DNA from: an uncultured Bacteroidales bacterium
GTDB taxonomy: Bacteria > Bacteroidota > Bacteroidia > Bacteroidales > Paludibacteraceae
Assembly (NCBI GenBank): GCA_949282265.1
Contig: CASDOZ010000003.1
Span: 1-64,000, forward strand
Reading direction: 5' to 3'
DNA length: 64,000 bases
Below are positions 19,322-27,334 of the stretch, piece by piece (position 1 is the first letter of the stretch; every line of letters begins with the position of its first letter). The notes under the pieces were generated by a model that was given only the letters and a program-made list of their open reading frames with translations, did no database searches and was not told the DNA's origin. The position numbers and the translations under genes were made by a program.

Positions 19322-20110
19322 ATGTTGGAACAACTACAACTGCTGGACAACAATACATTTCCTACTATAACCGCTTTCCTTTTAGGGCTTATGACCACAA
19401 TCAGCCCATGTCCTTTTTGTACAAACATAACCGCCATAAGCTTTATCAGCAAGGACGTAAAGCATAAACGTAATGTGCTTTTGAACGGATTAATGTATGC
19501 CTTAGGAAAAATAGTTGCCTATTCGGGATTGGCCTTGGTTTTTCTGTTAGGTGCTGACATTCTGCACATACAGCATTTTTTTGAGACATACGGAGAACCG
19601 GCCATGGGACCATTCCTGATTGTATGCGGCATATTCATGCTGGGCGTATTCAAATTTCATCATCACGACACGCATCATCATGAGCAAGGTAGTTTCAACG
19701 ACCGTATCATCCAAAAATCCAAAGCCGGAAGTTGGTGGTGGGCTTTCCTGCTGGGCATTATTTTCTCCTTGGCTTTTTGCCCGTATAGCGGCGTCTTATA
19801 TTTCGGTATGTTGATTCCAATGACTTTGGCTCAACCTGCTGGATTGTTACTACCAATCTCTTTCGCCATTGCTACCGGATTACCTGTTATCATTATTGCC
19901 TTTGCAATCGCATACAGCGTTTCCGGAGTAAGCCGATTAACTAACAAGATGCCCGCTGTGGAAACATGGTTCCGACGTGTTTGCGCAATCTTGTTCATTC
20001 TTGTCGGATGCTATATCTGCATCTCCGTTTTCAGCGGACACGACCACGATCATGAGCACCAGCATCAAATTGAATACCGGCATTTACACGAAAGGCCATT
20101 GTCGCGTTAA
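19322..20110 (+). CDS. CcdA/DsbD-type permease, ArsG-like, His-rich
   Basis: A 262-residue membrane protein with about six helices in two pseudo-repeats, resembling the CcdA/DsbD transmembrane family and the ArsG group often named as organoarsenical efflux permeases. Each half has a Pro/Cys motif in a helix: SPC30PFC33 and FC153P. In CcdA/DsbD such paired Cys shuttle electrons from thioredoxin across the membrane. Two histidine-rich segments (113-120 between halves, and the C-terminal tail with an alternating His-Asp run) suggest metal binding. It is not in an ars operon, so arsenic export is not supported; redox relay or metal transport are alternatives. Start at ATG 19322, not the longer in-frame ORF. 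The 3' end overlaps convergent rpiB by 4 bases. Confidence 0.75.
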   Translation: MLEQLQLLDNNTFPTITAFLLGLMTTISPCPFCTNITAISFISKDVKHKRNVLLNGLMYALGKIVAYSGLALVFLLGADILHIQHFFETYGEPAMGPFLIVCGIFMLGVFKFHHHDTHHHEQGSFNDRIIQKSKAGSWWWAFLLGIIFSLAFCPYSGVLYFGMLIPMTLAQPAGLLLPISFAIATGLPVIIIAFAIAYSVSGVSRLTNKMPAVETWFRRVCAILFILVGCYICISVFSGHDHDHEHQHQIEYRHLHERPLSR

Positions 20111-20559
20111 GAAAGAGGAATCTTATCTATGCGCCGCTGATGCCTGCCGCCTTCAAAATCGGTTGAGAAAAAGGCCTTCACTATCTCATAAGCCGTTTCG
20201 GCCGGAATAAACCGAGCAGGCATGGCAAGCACATTGGCATTGTTGTGCAAACGTGCCAGCGAAGCTAATTCCGGCTGCCAGCACAAAGCGGAACGGATTC
20301 CCTGATGCTTGTTCACGGTCATATTGATGCCGTTCCCGCTGCCGCAAATCGCAATGCCAAAATCAAATTCACCGGCTTCCACCGCATTGGCCAGGGGATG
20401 GGCAAAGTCGGGATAATCGCAACTGTCTGCCGAATAACACCCGAAATCCTTCAAAGCGGACACACCTTGGCTCTTCAGAAAATCAACGACTTTCAACTTC
20501 AATTCATAACCGGCGTGATCGCTACAAATAGCTATCCTTTGTTGTTCCAATGGTTTCAT
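20107..20559 (-). CDS. rpiB: Ribose-5-phosphate isomerase B
   Basis: A 150-residue RpiB/LacAB-family isomerase interconverting ribose-5-phosphate and ribulose-5-phosphate in the pentose phosphate pathway. Visible motifs: SDHAGYELK near residue 13, the GSGNGINMTVNK anion hole near 72 and ALCW near 90 (active-site Cys region). It is the last gene in the purD operon, 18 bases after the response regulator. Ribose-5-phosphate is the precursor of PRPP used by PurF/PurD, so its link with purD makes metabolic sense. Confidence 0.93.
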   Translation of the reverse strand: MKPLEQQRIAICSDHAGYELKLKVVDFLKSQGVSALKDFGCYSADSCDYPDFAHPLANAVEAGEFDFGIAICGSGNGINMTVNKHQGIRSALCWQPELASLARLHNNANVLAMPARFIPAETAYEIVKAFFSTDFEGGRHQRRIDKIPLS

Positions 20560-20577
20560 ATCTTTATTTTTTTACGT

Positions 20578-21732
20578 TCAAAAAGCATACATATCCACAT
20601 CAGCAGCCGTAATCGTATTACCGCACAAAATAATCAACCGTTCCACGACATTACGCAATTCACGTATATTTCCGGTCCATGTGCGTTGCTGCAAACGTTC
20701 AATAGCCGCATGGTCGAATTTTTTAAGCGCAATTCCCTGCTCGGCACAAATCAGTTCGCAAAAGTGGTTCACCAGCAAAGGAATATCCTCCTTGCGCTCA
20801 TCAAGCGACGGCACATGGATGGGAATCACGTTCAAACGATGGTACAAATCTTCACGGAAATTGCCTTTTTCTATTTCCGTTTTCAAATCCTTGTTCGTGG
20901 CAGCCAACACACGGACATTGACATGTATGTTTTTATCGCTGCCCACGCGCGTTATTTCATTTTCCTGCAAAGCACGTAGCACCTTGGTTTGCGCCGCCAA
21001 GCTCATATCGCCGATTTCGTCCAGAAAAATCGTCCCGCCATCGGACTGCTCGAACTTGCCGATACGCTGTTTGATAGCCGACGTAAACGAACCTTTTTCG
21101 TGTCCAAACAACTCGCTTTCTATCAACTCGGAAGGAATGGCGGCACAATTGACCTCCACCAACGGCGCATTATTCCGTTTGCTTTGCATGTAAATCATGC
21201 GTGCCACAATTTCCTTGCCGGTCCCATTATTCCCCGTAATCAAAACCCTTGCGTCGGTAGGCGCGACGCGGTCTATCATGTCGCGCACTTTCCGGATTGC
21301 TTCCGACTCGCCAACCATCTGGTATTTCTTGTCCACCTTGCGTTTCAACGTCTTGGTTTCGGTTACCAGACTTTTTTTCTCCAAAGCATTTTTGGCTGTA
21401 ATCAGCAAACGGTTCAAATCAATCGGCTTTTCTATAAAATCAAAAGCACCTTTTTTAATACATTCGACAGCTGTTTCTATATTCCCATGCCCCGAAATCA
21501 TCACAATCGGAGTTTCCAACTCATTTTCCGCCAAAGCAGTCAATAGTTCCACCCCGTCCATACCCGGCATTTTTATGTCCGAGAAGATAATATCATAAGC
21601 AACATTTTTGGCCATTTCAAGCCCTTGTTTGCCATCTTCGGCCAAATCCACCTTGTGCTTTTCAAATTCCAATATGTCTTTGAGCGTATTACGAATACTC
21701 CGCTCATCATCAATGACTAATATTTTTGCCAT
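20578..21732 (-). CDS. NtrC-type response regulator lacking a DNA-binding domain
   Basis: A 384-residue protein: receiver domain (phospho-acceptor D52 in FSDIKMPGMDG, acidic DD at 8-9), linker, then a sigma-54-type AAA+ domain with Walker A GNNGTGKE (167-174), Walker B TIFLDE (234-239) and the arginine-finger region. It ends right after the AAA+ C-terminal helices (WTGNIRELRN...), with no Fis-type helix-turn-helix. The sigma-54 contact loop, canonically GAFTGA, reads GSFTSA (214-219). No histidine kinase is adjacent. Co-transcribed after the BAHD gene (gap 11). It may activate sigma-54 from solution, as reported for Helicobacter FlgR, or work by protein contacts. Confidence 0.9.
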   Translation of the reverse strand: MAKILVIDDERSIRNTLKDILEFEKHKVDLAEDGKQGLEMAKNVAYDIIFSDIKMPGMDGVELLTALAENELETPIVMISGHGNIETAVECIKKGAFDFIEKPIDLNRLLITAKNALEKKSLVTETKTLKRKVDKKYQMVGESEAIRKVRDMIDRVAPTDARVLITGNNGTGKEIVARMIYMQSKRNNAPLVEVNCAAIPSELIESELFGHEKGSFTSAIKQRIGKFEQSDGGTIFLDEIGDMSLAAQTKVLRALQENEITRVGSDKNIHVNVRVLAATNKDLKTEIEKGNFREDLYHRLNVIPIHVPSLDERKEDIPLLVNHFCELICAEQGIALKKFDHAAIERLQQRTWTGNIRELRNVVERLIILCGNTITAADVDMYAF

Positions 21733-21743
21733 ACTATGTAAAT

Positions 21744-23024
21744 TTATTCAACTATATCCGCTATCAATTGCTCCAATTTCCCGCTCCGTTCCAGTTTGCT
21801 GACCAAACGTGCCAAATTATCCTTGCATAACAGTAGTACGCCTTTTTCAGGCGATATGGCCGGCCATATTTTCAGCACATCCGGCAAATCGTTCGGCCAA
21901 GCGCGCAATGGCGTCCCACCGCCAAAGTCAACTGCATAAACCGGAAACCTGCAAAAATTATTCACCAATATGCAATGCGGGAAACGTTTTGACGTTGCAG
22001 ACAAATCAAATCCGACAAAAGGAACGACATGGTTCATCGCACTCAAATTCAACAAAAAATCTTGTTCCAACCTGTCGGGTTGAAGCGCCCGTACCATCCC
22101 CTGCCCAATTGTCTTGACAATATCCGGCAAATTCCTTTCACCGACAGGAAAATACGGCACTGGAACATTTAGCACGGCATTCCCACCAAAATTTGCGGGA
22201 ATGCCTATACGTCCGCGCAAATCCACTGTGGAGACAATTGAAAATTCCGTTTCCGGCCGGCTTTGTTCGGCTTCCGCAACCAATTTGACCACAAATGCGC
22301 ACAACAACACATGCGTACTGACCGGTCCACCCAGAATTTCCTGACAGCGTTTTTTACAACTATCCAAAATTCTGGCCGGAATGAACACCGCCCTTTCCGG
22401 CGTATGCCTGACCCGGGACACAAAAAACGACACTAAATTTTTCAAACCAACCGGGAACCAATCTCTCCCGGGCAATATTCCAATCAATTCTTCCCTCGAC
22501 CATTTCGGTTCGGGCAGATATTTCTGGTCAAAAACAAATGGTTCAACAGGGTGTCCACAATAAATTTTTGCCAAATTATCTACCAACTGATACAACGTGG
22601 CGCCATCCGCGCAAGCATGATTGACAGCAAAGCTCATTACAGTTCCGTCGGCCAACAAAGTCTGCATCACCGACAAAGGCGGTACCTTGCCTTTCATGAA
22701 AGCGGAACAGGAATGTGTTGCCTGCAAATATTTCGGCAGACGCGGCATTGCAGCCACATCCTTGCAAGTAAGATTGGGGCGTTCCGCCAATTCAAACCAT
22801 ACACCACTATTGTTACAACAAACCCCATCCGGTCCGGTCATACGTCCGCCAAATATAGGATATTCCTCCAGCATTTTCGACAATGCATCGCAAAACTTCT
22901 CATTGTCAATATGATATGCGAACAGCCAAGTACCGCCATTCAACATTCTGACTGTGCTTTTATCCAACGGTGAAAGTGTCCACACCGTGGATTTTGCGTG
23001 ATGTTTTGCAAAAACAAGTGCCAT
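21744..23024 (-). CDS. BAHD-type acyltransferase
   Basis: A 426-residue protein with the full set of BAHD (PF02458, plant-type transferase) hallmarks: an N-terminal LSPLDKS segment (17-23), the catalytic H136-ACA-D140-G, a VDLRGR segment (268-273) before FGGNAVLN (279-286, cf. the family pattern YFGNAV), and D366-FGGG370 at the position of the structural DFGWG motif. BAHD enzymes transfer acyl groups from CoA thioesters to alcohols or amines; His takes the proton from the acceptor. I chose ATG 23024 over a TTG at 23030. It lies 11 bases after purD on the same transcript. Acceptor and acyl donor cannot be inferred. Alternatives: a condensation-type or PapA-like acyltransferase, but those lack DFGWG. 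Confidence 0.75.
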   Translation of the reverse strand: MALVFAKHHAKSTVWTLSPLDKSTVRMLNGGTWLFAYHIDNEKFCDALSKMLEEYPIFGGRMTGPDGVCCNNSGVWFELAERPNLTCKDVAAMPRLPKYLQATHSCSAFMKGKVPPLSVMQTLLADGTVMSFAVNHACADGATLYQLVDNLAKIYCGHPVEPFVFDQKYLPEPKWSREELIGILPGRDWFPVGLKNLVSFFVSRVRHTPERAVFIPARILDSCKKRCQEILGGPVSTHVLLCAFVVKLVAEAEQSRPETEFSIVSTVDLRGRIGIPANFGGNAVLNVPVPYFPVGERNLPDIVKTIGQGMVRALQPDRLEQDFLLNLSAMNHVVPFVGFDLSATSKRFPHCILVNNFCRFPVYAVDFGGGTPLRAWPNDLPDVLKIWPAISPEKGVLLLCKDNLARLVSKLERSGKLEQLIADIVE

Positions 23025-23035
23025 GGTCAACCAAG

Positions 23036-24304
23036 CTATAAGTCAAATCCTATGTCGCGACGGCAATATTTCCCGTCAAACTGGATTTTTTGTGCATTTT
23101 CAAACGATTTGGCGCGTGCTTCTTCCCTGGTTGTGCCATAAGAGCTGATCGCTATCACACGTCCGCCGGCTGTAACAACCTGGCCATCTTTCAAGGCTGT
23201 CCCCGCATGGAACACCATACTGTCCGTAACCTGCTCAATACCTGTAATCGCTTTCCCTTTTTCATAGGCTTCCGGATAGCCGCCTGAAACCAACATAACC
23301 GCCACGGCCGAACGCGGATCAAATTCCACCTGTTTCTCATCCAGATTTCCGGCTGCAACCCCTTCCAGCAAATCAACCAAATCGGATTTCAGGCGCAACA
23401 TGACCGTTTCCGTTTCCGGATCGCCCATGCGGGCGTTGTACTCTATCACGTATGGCTCATCGCCCACCTTGATTAAGCCAAAGAAAATGAAGCCCTTGTA
23501 GCAAATTCCCTCGGCACGCAAGCCATCAATGGTCGGACGGATAATCCGTGTTTCGATTTTGCCCATGAACTCCGGCGTGCAAAAAGGCACGGGCGAAACG
23601 GAACCCATTCCGCCCGTGTTCAAGCCTTTGTCGCCCTCGCCAATGCGCTTATAGTCTTTGGCTTCCGGCAATATCTTATAGTGCGTGCCGTCTGTCAGCA
23701 CGAACACGGAACATTCTATTCCGGACAAAAATTCCTCAATCACAACCGTCGCACTCGCCGCCCCGAACTTGCCATGCAACATATTGCGCAATTCGGCAAC
23801 CGCCTCATCCAAATCATTCAGGATCAACACACCTTTGCCCGCCGCCAATCCATCAGCCTTCAGCACATAAGGCGGCTTCATAGTTTTCAGAAAAGCAATT
23901 CCAGCATCCATATTTCCAGCATTTACACTGAAATATCGTGCTGTCGGAATGTTGTGCCGCAACATGAATTGCTTGGAAAAATCCTTGCTGCCTTCCAGTT
24001 GCGCACCTTTTTTATCCGGCCCAATTACGGGGATATGCTGCAAATCAGCATCCGCGGCAAAAAAATCGGCCACGCCTTTCACCAACGGGTCTTCCGGGCC
24101 AACCACAACCATATCAATGCCATTTTGCAAGACGGCCTGCTTCAAAGCAGGAAAATCTGTTGCGGAAACGGGCAAATTCGTCCCCACAGAACAAGTACCC
24201 GCATTTCCCGGTGCAATAAACAATTTTGTCAGTTTTTCGCTTTGTGCCAATTTCCACGCAATGGCATGTTCGCGTCCCCCCGAACCAAGCAAGAGTATAT
24301 TCAT
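23036..24304 (-). CDS. purD: Phosphoribosylamine-glycine ligase
   Basis: A 422-residue ATP-grasp enzyme joining phosphoribosylamine and glycine to GAR, the second step of de novo purine synthesis. Visible: N-terminal GSGGREHA (7-14), VGPEDPL (~69-75), the ATP-grasp core [13 protein letters not shown] (~147-159), [12 protein letters not shown], and the metal-binding [12 protein letters not shown] (~287-298). Length and motifs are normal. It is the first gene of the operon purD-BAHD-response regulator-rpiB and has the best-formed promoter in this region. Confidence 0.97.
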   Translation of the reverse strand: MNILLLGSGGREHAIAWKLAQSEKLTKLFIAPGNAGTCSVGTNLPVSATDFPALKQAVLQNGIDMVVVGPEDPLVKGVADFFAADADLQHIPVIGPDKKGAQLEGSKDFSKQFMLRHNIPTARYFSVNAGNMDAGIAFLKTMKPPYVLKADGLAAGKGVLILNDLDEAVAELRNMLHGKFGAASATVVIEEFLSGIECSVFVLTDGTHYKILPEAKDYKRIGEGDKGLNTGGMGSVSPVPFCTPEFMGKIETRIIRPTIDGLRAEGICYKGFIFFGLIKVGDEPYVIEYNARMGDPETETVMLRLKSDLVDLLEGVAAGNLDEKQVEFDPRSAVAVMLVSGGYPEAYEKGKAITGIEQVTDSMVFHAGTALKDGQVVTAGGRVIAISSYGTTREEARAKSFENAQKIQFDGKYCRRDIGFDL

Positions 24305-24384
24305 ATCTATCTTATAATTAAATTATTATCAATCAACAACCAGAAAAGCCGGACTGTCCCAGGCTGGAAGTGCCGGCAATTGCG

Positions 24385-24416
24385 CAAAGATACTTTTTTT
24401 GACAATATCAGACAAA
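24385..24416 (-). promoter_or_regulatory. purD operon promoter
   Basis: On the minus strand, TTTG (24413-24416), a 20-base spacer and TATCTTTG (24385-24392) make a full Bacteroidota promoter, 81 bases before the purD ATG. The leader shows no purine riboswitch that I can recognise. Confidence 0.7.
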
Positions 24417-24477
24417 TGCAAACGGCTTCCACTTCCATAAAATCAAAAAAGAACATTTTATTTTCAAAAAAAAAGAT

Positions 24478-24485
24478 TACTTTTG
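24478..24485 (+). promoter_or_regulatory. -7 box for the GLUG-repeat gene
   Basis: TACTTTTG at 24478-24485 lies 99 bases before the ATG at 24585. It is divergent from the purD promoter. Confidence 0.5.
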
Positions 24486-24584
24486 CAGCATGTCTTTCGC
24501 AACAAAAACATCCTTTCAATTGAAACTTAAAAATGATTATTTGATCAATTTTCAAGTTTTATTTACAGGACAAAACATATTCTA

Positions 24585-26336
24585 ATGAAAAAATTATTAC
24601 TCATCAGCCTCTTAACGTTACTCACTTTAAACAACGTCAAAACACAAGTAATTTGGGATGGTTCCATTGCAACTTCCTTTGCCGGAGGTGACGGGACAAA
24701 TCTTGCTCCTTATCAAATTAGCAATGGTGCAGAACTAGCATATTTAGCACAACAAATTAACTCCGGGCACAACTATTCTGATACTTATTTCGTACTTACT
24801 ACTGACATTCTACTCAACGATACAACTAATTGGCAAAACTGGATTGAAGACAACAATACTGGTCATCTGAATGTTTTTAATCCAATAGGTATTGTAACAC
24901 ATGAAACAGCGATTGCATTTAATGGCAACTTTGATGGACAACAGTACTGCATTTTCGGAGTTTACATAAATTCCGAAAACATATACCAAGGTTTATTTGG
25001 CTACAACGGTCAAAATGGTACAATACAAAACCTTAGTATAAAAGCAAGCCGCATCAAAGGGAATAATTTTGTTGGCGGAATATGTGGCTGTAATGATGGC
25101 ATAATCAATAAATGTTACAATGGTGGTATAATTGATGGGAAATGGAATGTTGCTGGCATATCCGGGCACAACACAGGAAACATAACAAATTGCCACAATA
25201 CAGGAATTGTACAAGGAACACTCTATCGTATCGGCGGAATAGCTGGATTCAATGGAGGCCATATAAATCAGTGCTATAATACTGGCACTATAATAGGTTC
25301 TGAAAATTCTGTTGGCGGGATTTCAGGAGAAAACTCTTCCTACATAAACAATTCCTATAATGTTGGCAATATCATAGGAATAAATAATGATCTGACACCG
25401 GAAAAGAACAATGCAGCGAAACTGACCGGCTTTACGGTTTCCAACGTAGCTTCCGGCTATACTGTCAAGCAACCGAATATTGACCATGTCAATAAAATAG
25501 TGAAAATCAGTGTGACGGAGACGGGTTCCGGCGCGTTCTCGTTCAGGGCGACCGCTTCGGTGTCGAATGGTGCAAAGCTGTCGGGCGCGCTGACCAGCAC
25601 GAACGGAAACTCGCTTTCATTTGATGCCATCGGCAACTCTACGCCTTTCAATCCGAGTAATTACATGAAAACATTCACTATAACCTCGGAAGATGGTACA
25701 AATACGGCCAATTGGACGATTGTCGTTTCGTATGAACCCCAATTGGCAAACAGCGATATGAGTATTTGGACAAATGATAAAACTCCGGGGGGAGATTGGG
25801 CCAGTGCTAACAATTCTTATGTTACATTGACAACAAAAGCAACGGAAGGTGGTAATACGTATGCCAGGTTAGAGGCCAAGAAAGCGCCTGTGGTAAGTAC
25901 TTTTACTGCCGGTAATTTGTTCTTGGGCTATTTCCAAATGAATATCAGCCAAATGAACACGCCGAAGAAAATGACTTATTTCGGTATTCCGTTCACGGCC
26001 AAGCCGCTTTCGCTGACAACGGACATATATTATACGCCTGGCGGAAGCACGGACAAAGGTTCCATAGAAATACATTTGTTGCATTATGACGGTCCTGCCG
26101 GCCAGTTTGAGTATCATACCATAGGCGATGAGGCCAACATAACCGTTGTGGGGCAAGGCCGTGCGGAGTTTGGCGCCACAAGCGGTTGGGAAACCAAAAC
26201 GGTCAATGTGGTATATACGTCGGATTTGTTGCCGACCCATATCCATGTGGCATACAGTACAAGTTATCAAGGCGACCAGTTGAAAGGTGATGTGGGCAGT
26301 TTGATGTACGTGGATAATGTTAAATTGAACTATTGA
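24585..26336 (+). CDS. Chimeric surface protein: GLUG repeats fused to PCMD-like domain
   Basis: A 583-residue exported protein. It has a signal peptide (MKKLLLISLLTLLTLNNVKTQ), a leading domain (~20-145), then four GLUG-type repeats (~156-265, pattern VGGIxGxNxGxIxNCYNxG). At about residue 269 (base ~25391) it switches to an Ig-like strand-rich region with repeated TxTSEDG/TNTANW features and a C-terminal PCMD-like (putative carbohydrate metabolism) domain ending VDNVKLNY. The second part is clearly more GC-rich: bases 25501-25560 hold 37 G/C of 60, against 21 of 60 at 26521-26580 in the next GLUG gene. GLUG repeats occur in M26 peptidases and surface adhesins. No type IX sorting domain is seen at its C-terminus. 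Function unknown; adhesion or glycan binding is possible. Confidence 0.75.
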   Translation: MKKLLLISLLTLLTLNNVKTQVIWDGSIATSFAGGDGTNLAPYQISNGAELAYLAQQINSGHNYSDTYFVLTTDILLNDTTNWQNWIEDNNTGHLNVFNPIGIVTHETAIAFNGNFDGQQYCIFGVYINSENIYQGLFGYNGQNGTIQNLSIKASRIKGNNFVGGICGCNDGIINKCYNGGIIDGKWNVAGISGHNTGNITNCHNTGIVQGTLYRIGGIAGFNGGHINQCYNTGTIIGSENSVGGISGENSSYINNSYNVGNIIGINNDLTPEKNNAAKLTGFTVSNVASGYTVKQPNIDHVNKIVKISVTETGSGAFSFRATASVSNGAKLSGALTSTNGNSLSFDAIGNSTPFNPSNYMKTFTITSEDGTNTANWTIVVSYEPQLANSDMSIWTNDKTPGGDWASANNSYVTLTTKATEGGNTYARLEAKKAPVVSTFTAGNLFLGYFQMNISQMNTPKKMTYFGIPFTAKPLSLTTDIYYTPGGSTDKGSIEIHLLHYDGPAGQFEYHTIGDEANITVVGQGRAEFGATSGWETKTVNVVYTSDLLPTHIHVAYSTSYQGDQLKGDVGSLMYVDNVKLNY

Positions 26337-26339
26337 TAT

Positions 26340-27056
26340 ATGCGAAAAATTTCACTAACAACAACAGCATTGTGCTTTTGTACAATTATTTTGGCTGAAA
26401 ATTTAAAAAAAAGCGACGATTGCAACGCTTCACAATTGGTAATAAGCGATGTCATTTATAACGATGAAACAAAAAATCTAACTGATATTTATTGTGTCGG
26501 CGGAGTTGTCGGCTACAATTCCGGCAATATAAGCAATTGCTATAATATTGGCACTATTACAAGCAAAGAAGAAACTAGTGGTATTGCTGGATATAACAAT
26601 GGTACTATCACAAATTGTTATTATTTACAAGAAAGTGCTTCTGGTGGAATAAGCGGTAATGATATAGTCGGACAAGCAGAAGCAAAGAATACCATGCAAT
26701 TCAATATCGGAGAGGTCTGTTGGCTACTTAACAACAAACAAATTGAGAACATATGGGGACAATTACTCGGCATAGACCCATACCCTCTATTTGAAGGTCC
26801 TAAAGTCGTAAAAATGGGCAATGGATATATAAATGATTATAGTACCACCATAAATGTAACGACAGCAGAACCCTACTTTACTGTTATTAGCAAGGAAAAT
26901 TCTCTACAAATCATAGGCACAACCAAAGAGGCAGCTATTTATGACATCAAAGGACAATTGTTTTATCGTGGTCTGAAACGTACTATTGACATCCCAAATA
27001 AGGGCATTTATATCGTGCAAATATGCACAAACGTACAAAAAGTTATAATAGAATAA
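26340..27056 (+). CDS. Small GLUG-repeat protein with probable type IX sorting domain
   Basis: A 238-residue protein, three bases after the previous gene. It has a signal peptide (MRKISLTTTALCFCTIILA), one clear GLUG repeat and a partial second (~52-100, VGGVVGYNSGNISNCYN), a linker and a C-terminal module of about 75 residues. The last 40 residues (AIYDIKGQLFYRG, then KGIYIVQI, then KVIIE) match the pattern of type A C-terminal sorting domains. Cargo with such domains is exported by the type IX machine encoded at 59-64 kb. It is AT-rich like the first half of the upstream gene. It may be the displaced end of a formerly single GLUG protein (see findings). Confidence 0.7.
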   Translation: MRKISLTTTALCFCTIILAENLKKSDDCNASQLVISDVIYNDETKNLTDIYCVGGVVGYNSGNISNCYNIGTITSKEETSGIAGYNNGTITNCYYLQESASGGISGNDIVGQAEAKNTMQFNIGEVCWLLNNKQIENIWGQLLGIDPYPLFEGPKVVKMGNGYINDYSTTINVTTAEPYFTVISKENSLQIIGTTKEAAIYDIKGQLFYRGLKRTIDIPNKGIYIVQICTNVQKVIIE

Positions 27057-27116
27057 TCCCATACTATGGTAAATTATCCGTAAAGAAATACCTCTAAAAT
27101 ATTTTTTCGCAAAATA

Positions 27117-27147
27117 TTTGGTATTCCGAAAAACATCCTTACCTTTG
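27117..27147 (+). promoter_or_regulatory. tRNA-Arg promoter
   Basis: TTTG (27117-27120), a 19-base spacer and TACCTTTG (27140-27147), 16 bases before the mature tRNA. A full match to the Bacteroidota consensus. Confidence 0.75.
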
Positions 27148-27163
27148 CAGCCGAAATCCGAAT

Positions 27164-27237
27164 GGCCCCATAGCTCAACTGAATAGAGTACCACACTACG
27201 GATGTGGGGGTTGTGGGTTTGAATCCCGCTGGGGTCA
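27164..27237 (+). tRNA. tRNA-Arg (ACG)
   Basis: A complete 74-nt cloverleaf: 7-bp acceptor stem (GGCCCCA with TGGGGTC, one G-U), D stem GCTC/GAGT, anticodon stem CCACA/TGTGG with loop CTACGGA (anticodon ACG), T stem GTGGG/CCCGC with loop TTTGAAT, discriminator A. CCA is not encoded. ACG is normally edited to ICG by TadA, reading CGU, CGC and CGA. Confidence 0.95.
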
Positions 27238-27242
27238 CAGAG

Positions 27243-27278
27243 CCATCGCAAGTTGTTCTTGCGGTGGTTTTGTTTTTT
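27243..27278 (+). terminator. tRNA-Arg terminator
   Basis: A 10-bp stem with one G-U pair (27243-27252 with 27258-27267), loop of five, then a T-rich tail, six bases after the tRNA. The -33 box of the typA promoter lies in its T tail. Confidence 0.85.
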
Positions 27279-27299
27279 CATCTATTTTCCCTATCTTTG
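27269..27299 (+). promoter_or_regulatory. typA promoter
   Basis: TTTG (27269-27272), a 19-base spacer and TATCTTTG (27292-27299), 35 bases before the typA ATG. Confidence 0.7.
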
Positions 27300-27334
27300 C
27301 ACCCGCTTTTTCAAACAGCATAAAAAAGAATAAT

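Noticed and set aside
23681-24523. 280-codon plus-strand ORF opposite purD
   Set aside because: Antisense to conserved purD; extends through the purD promoter and resembles no protein.
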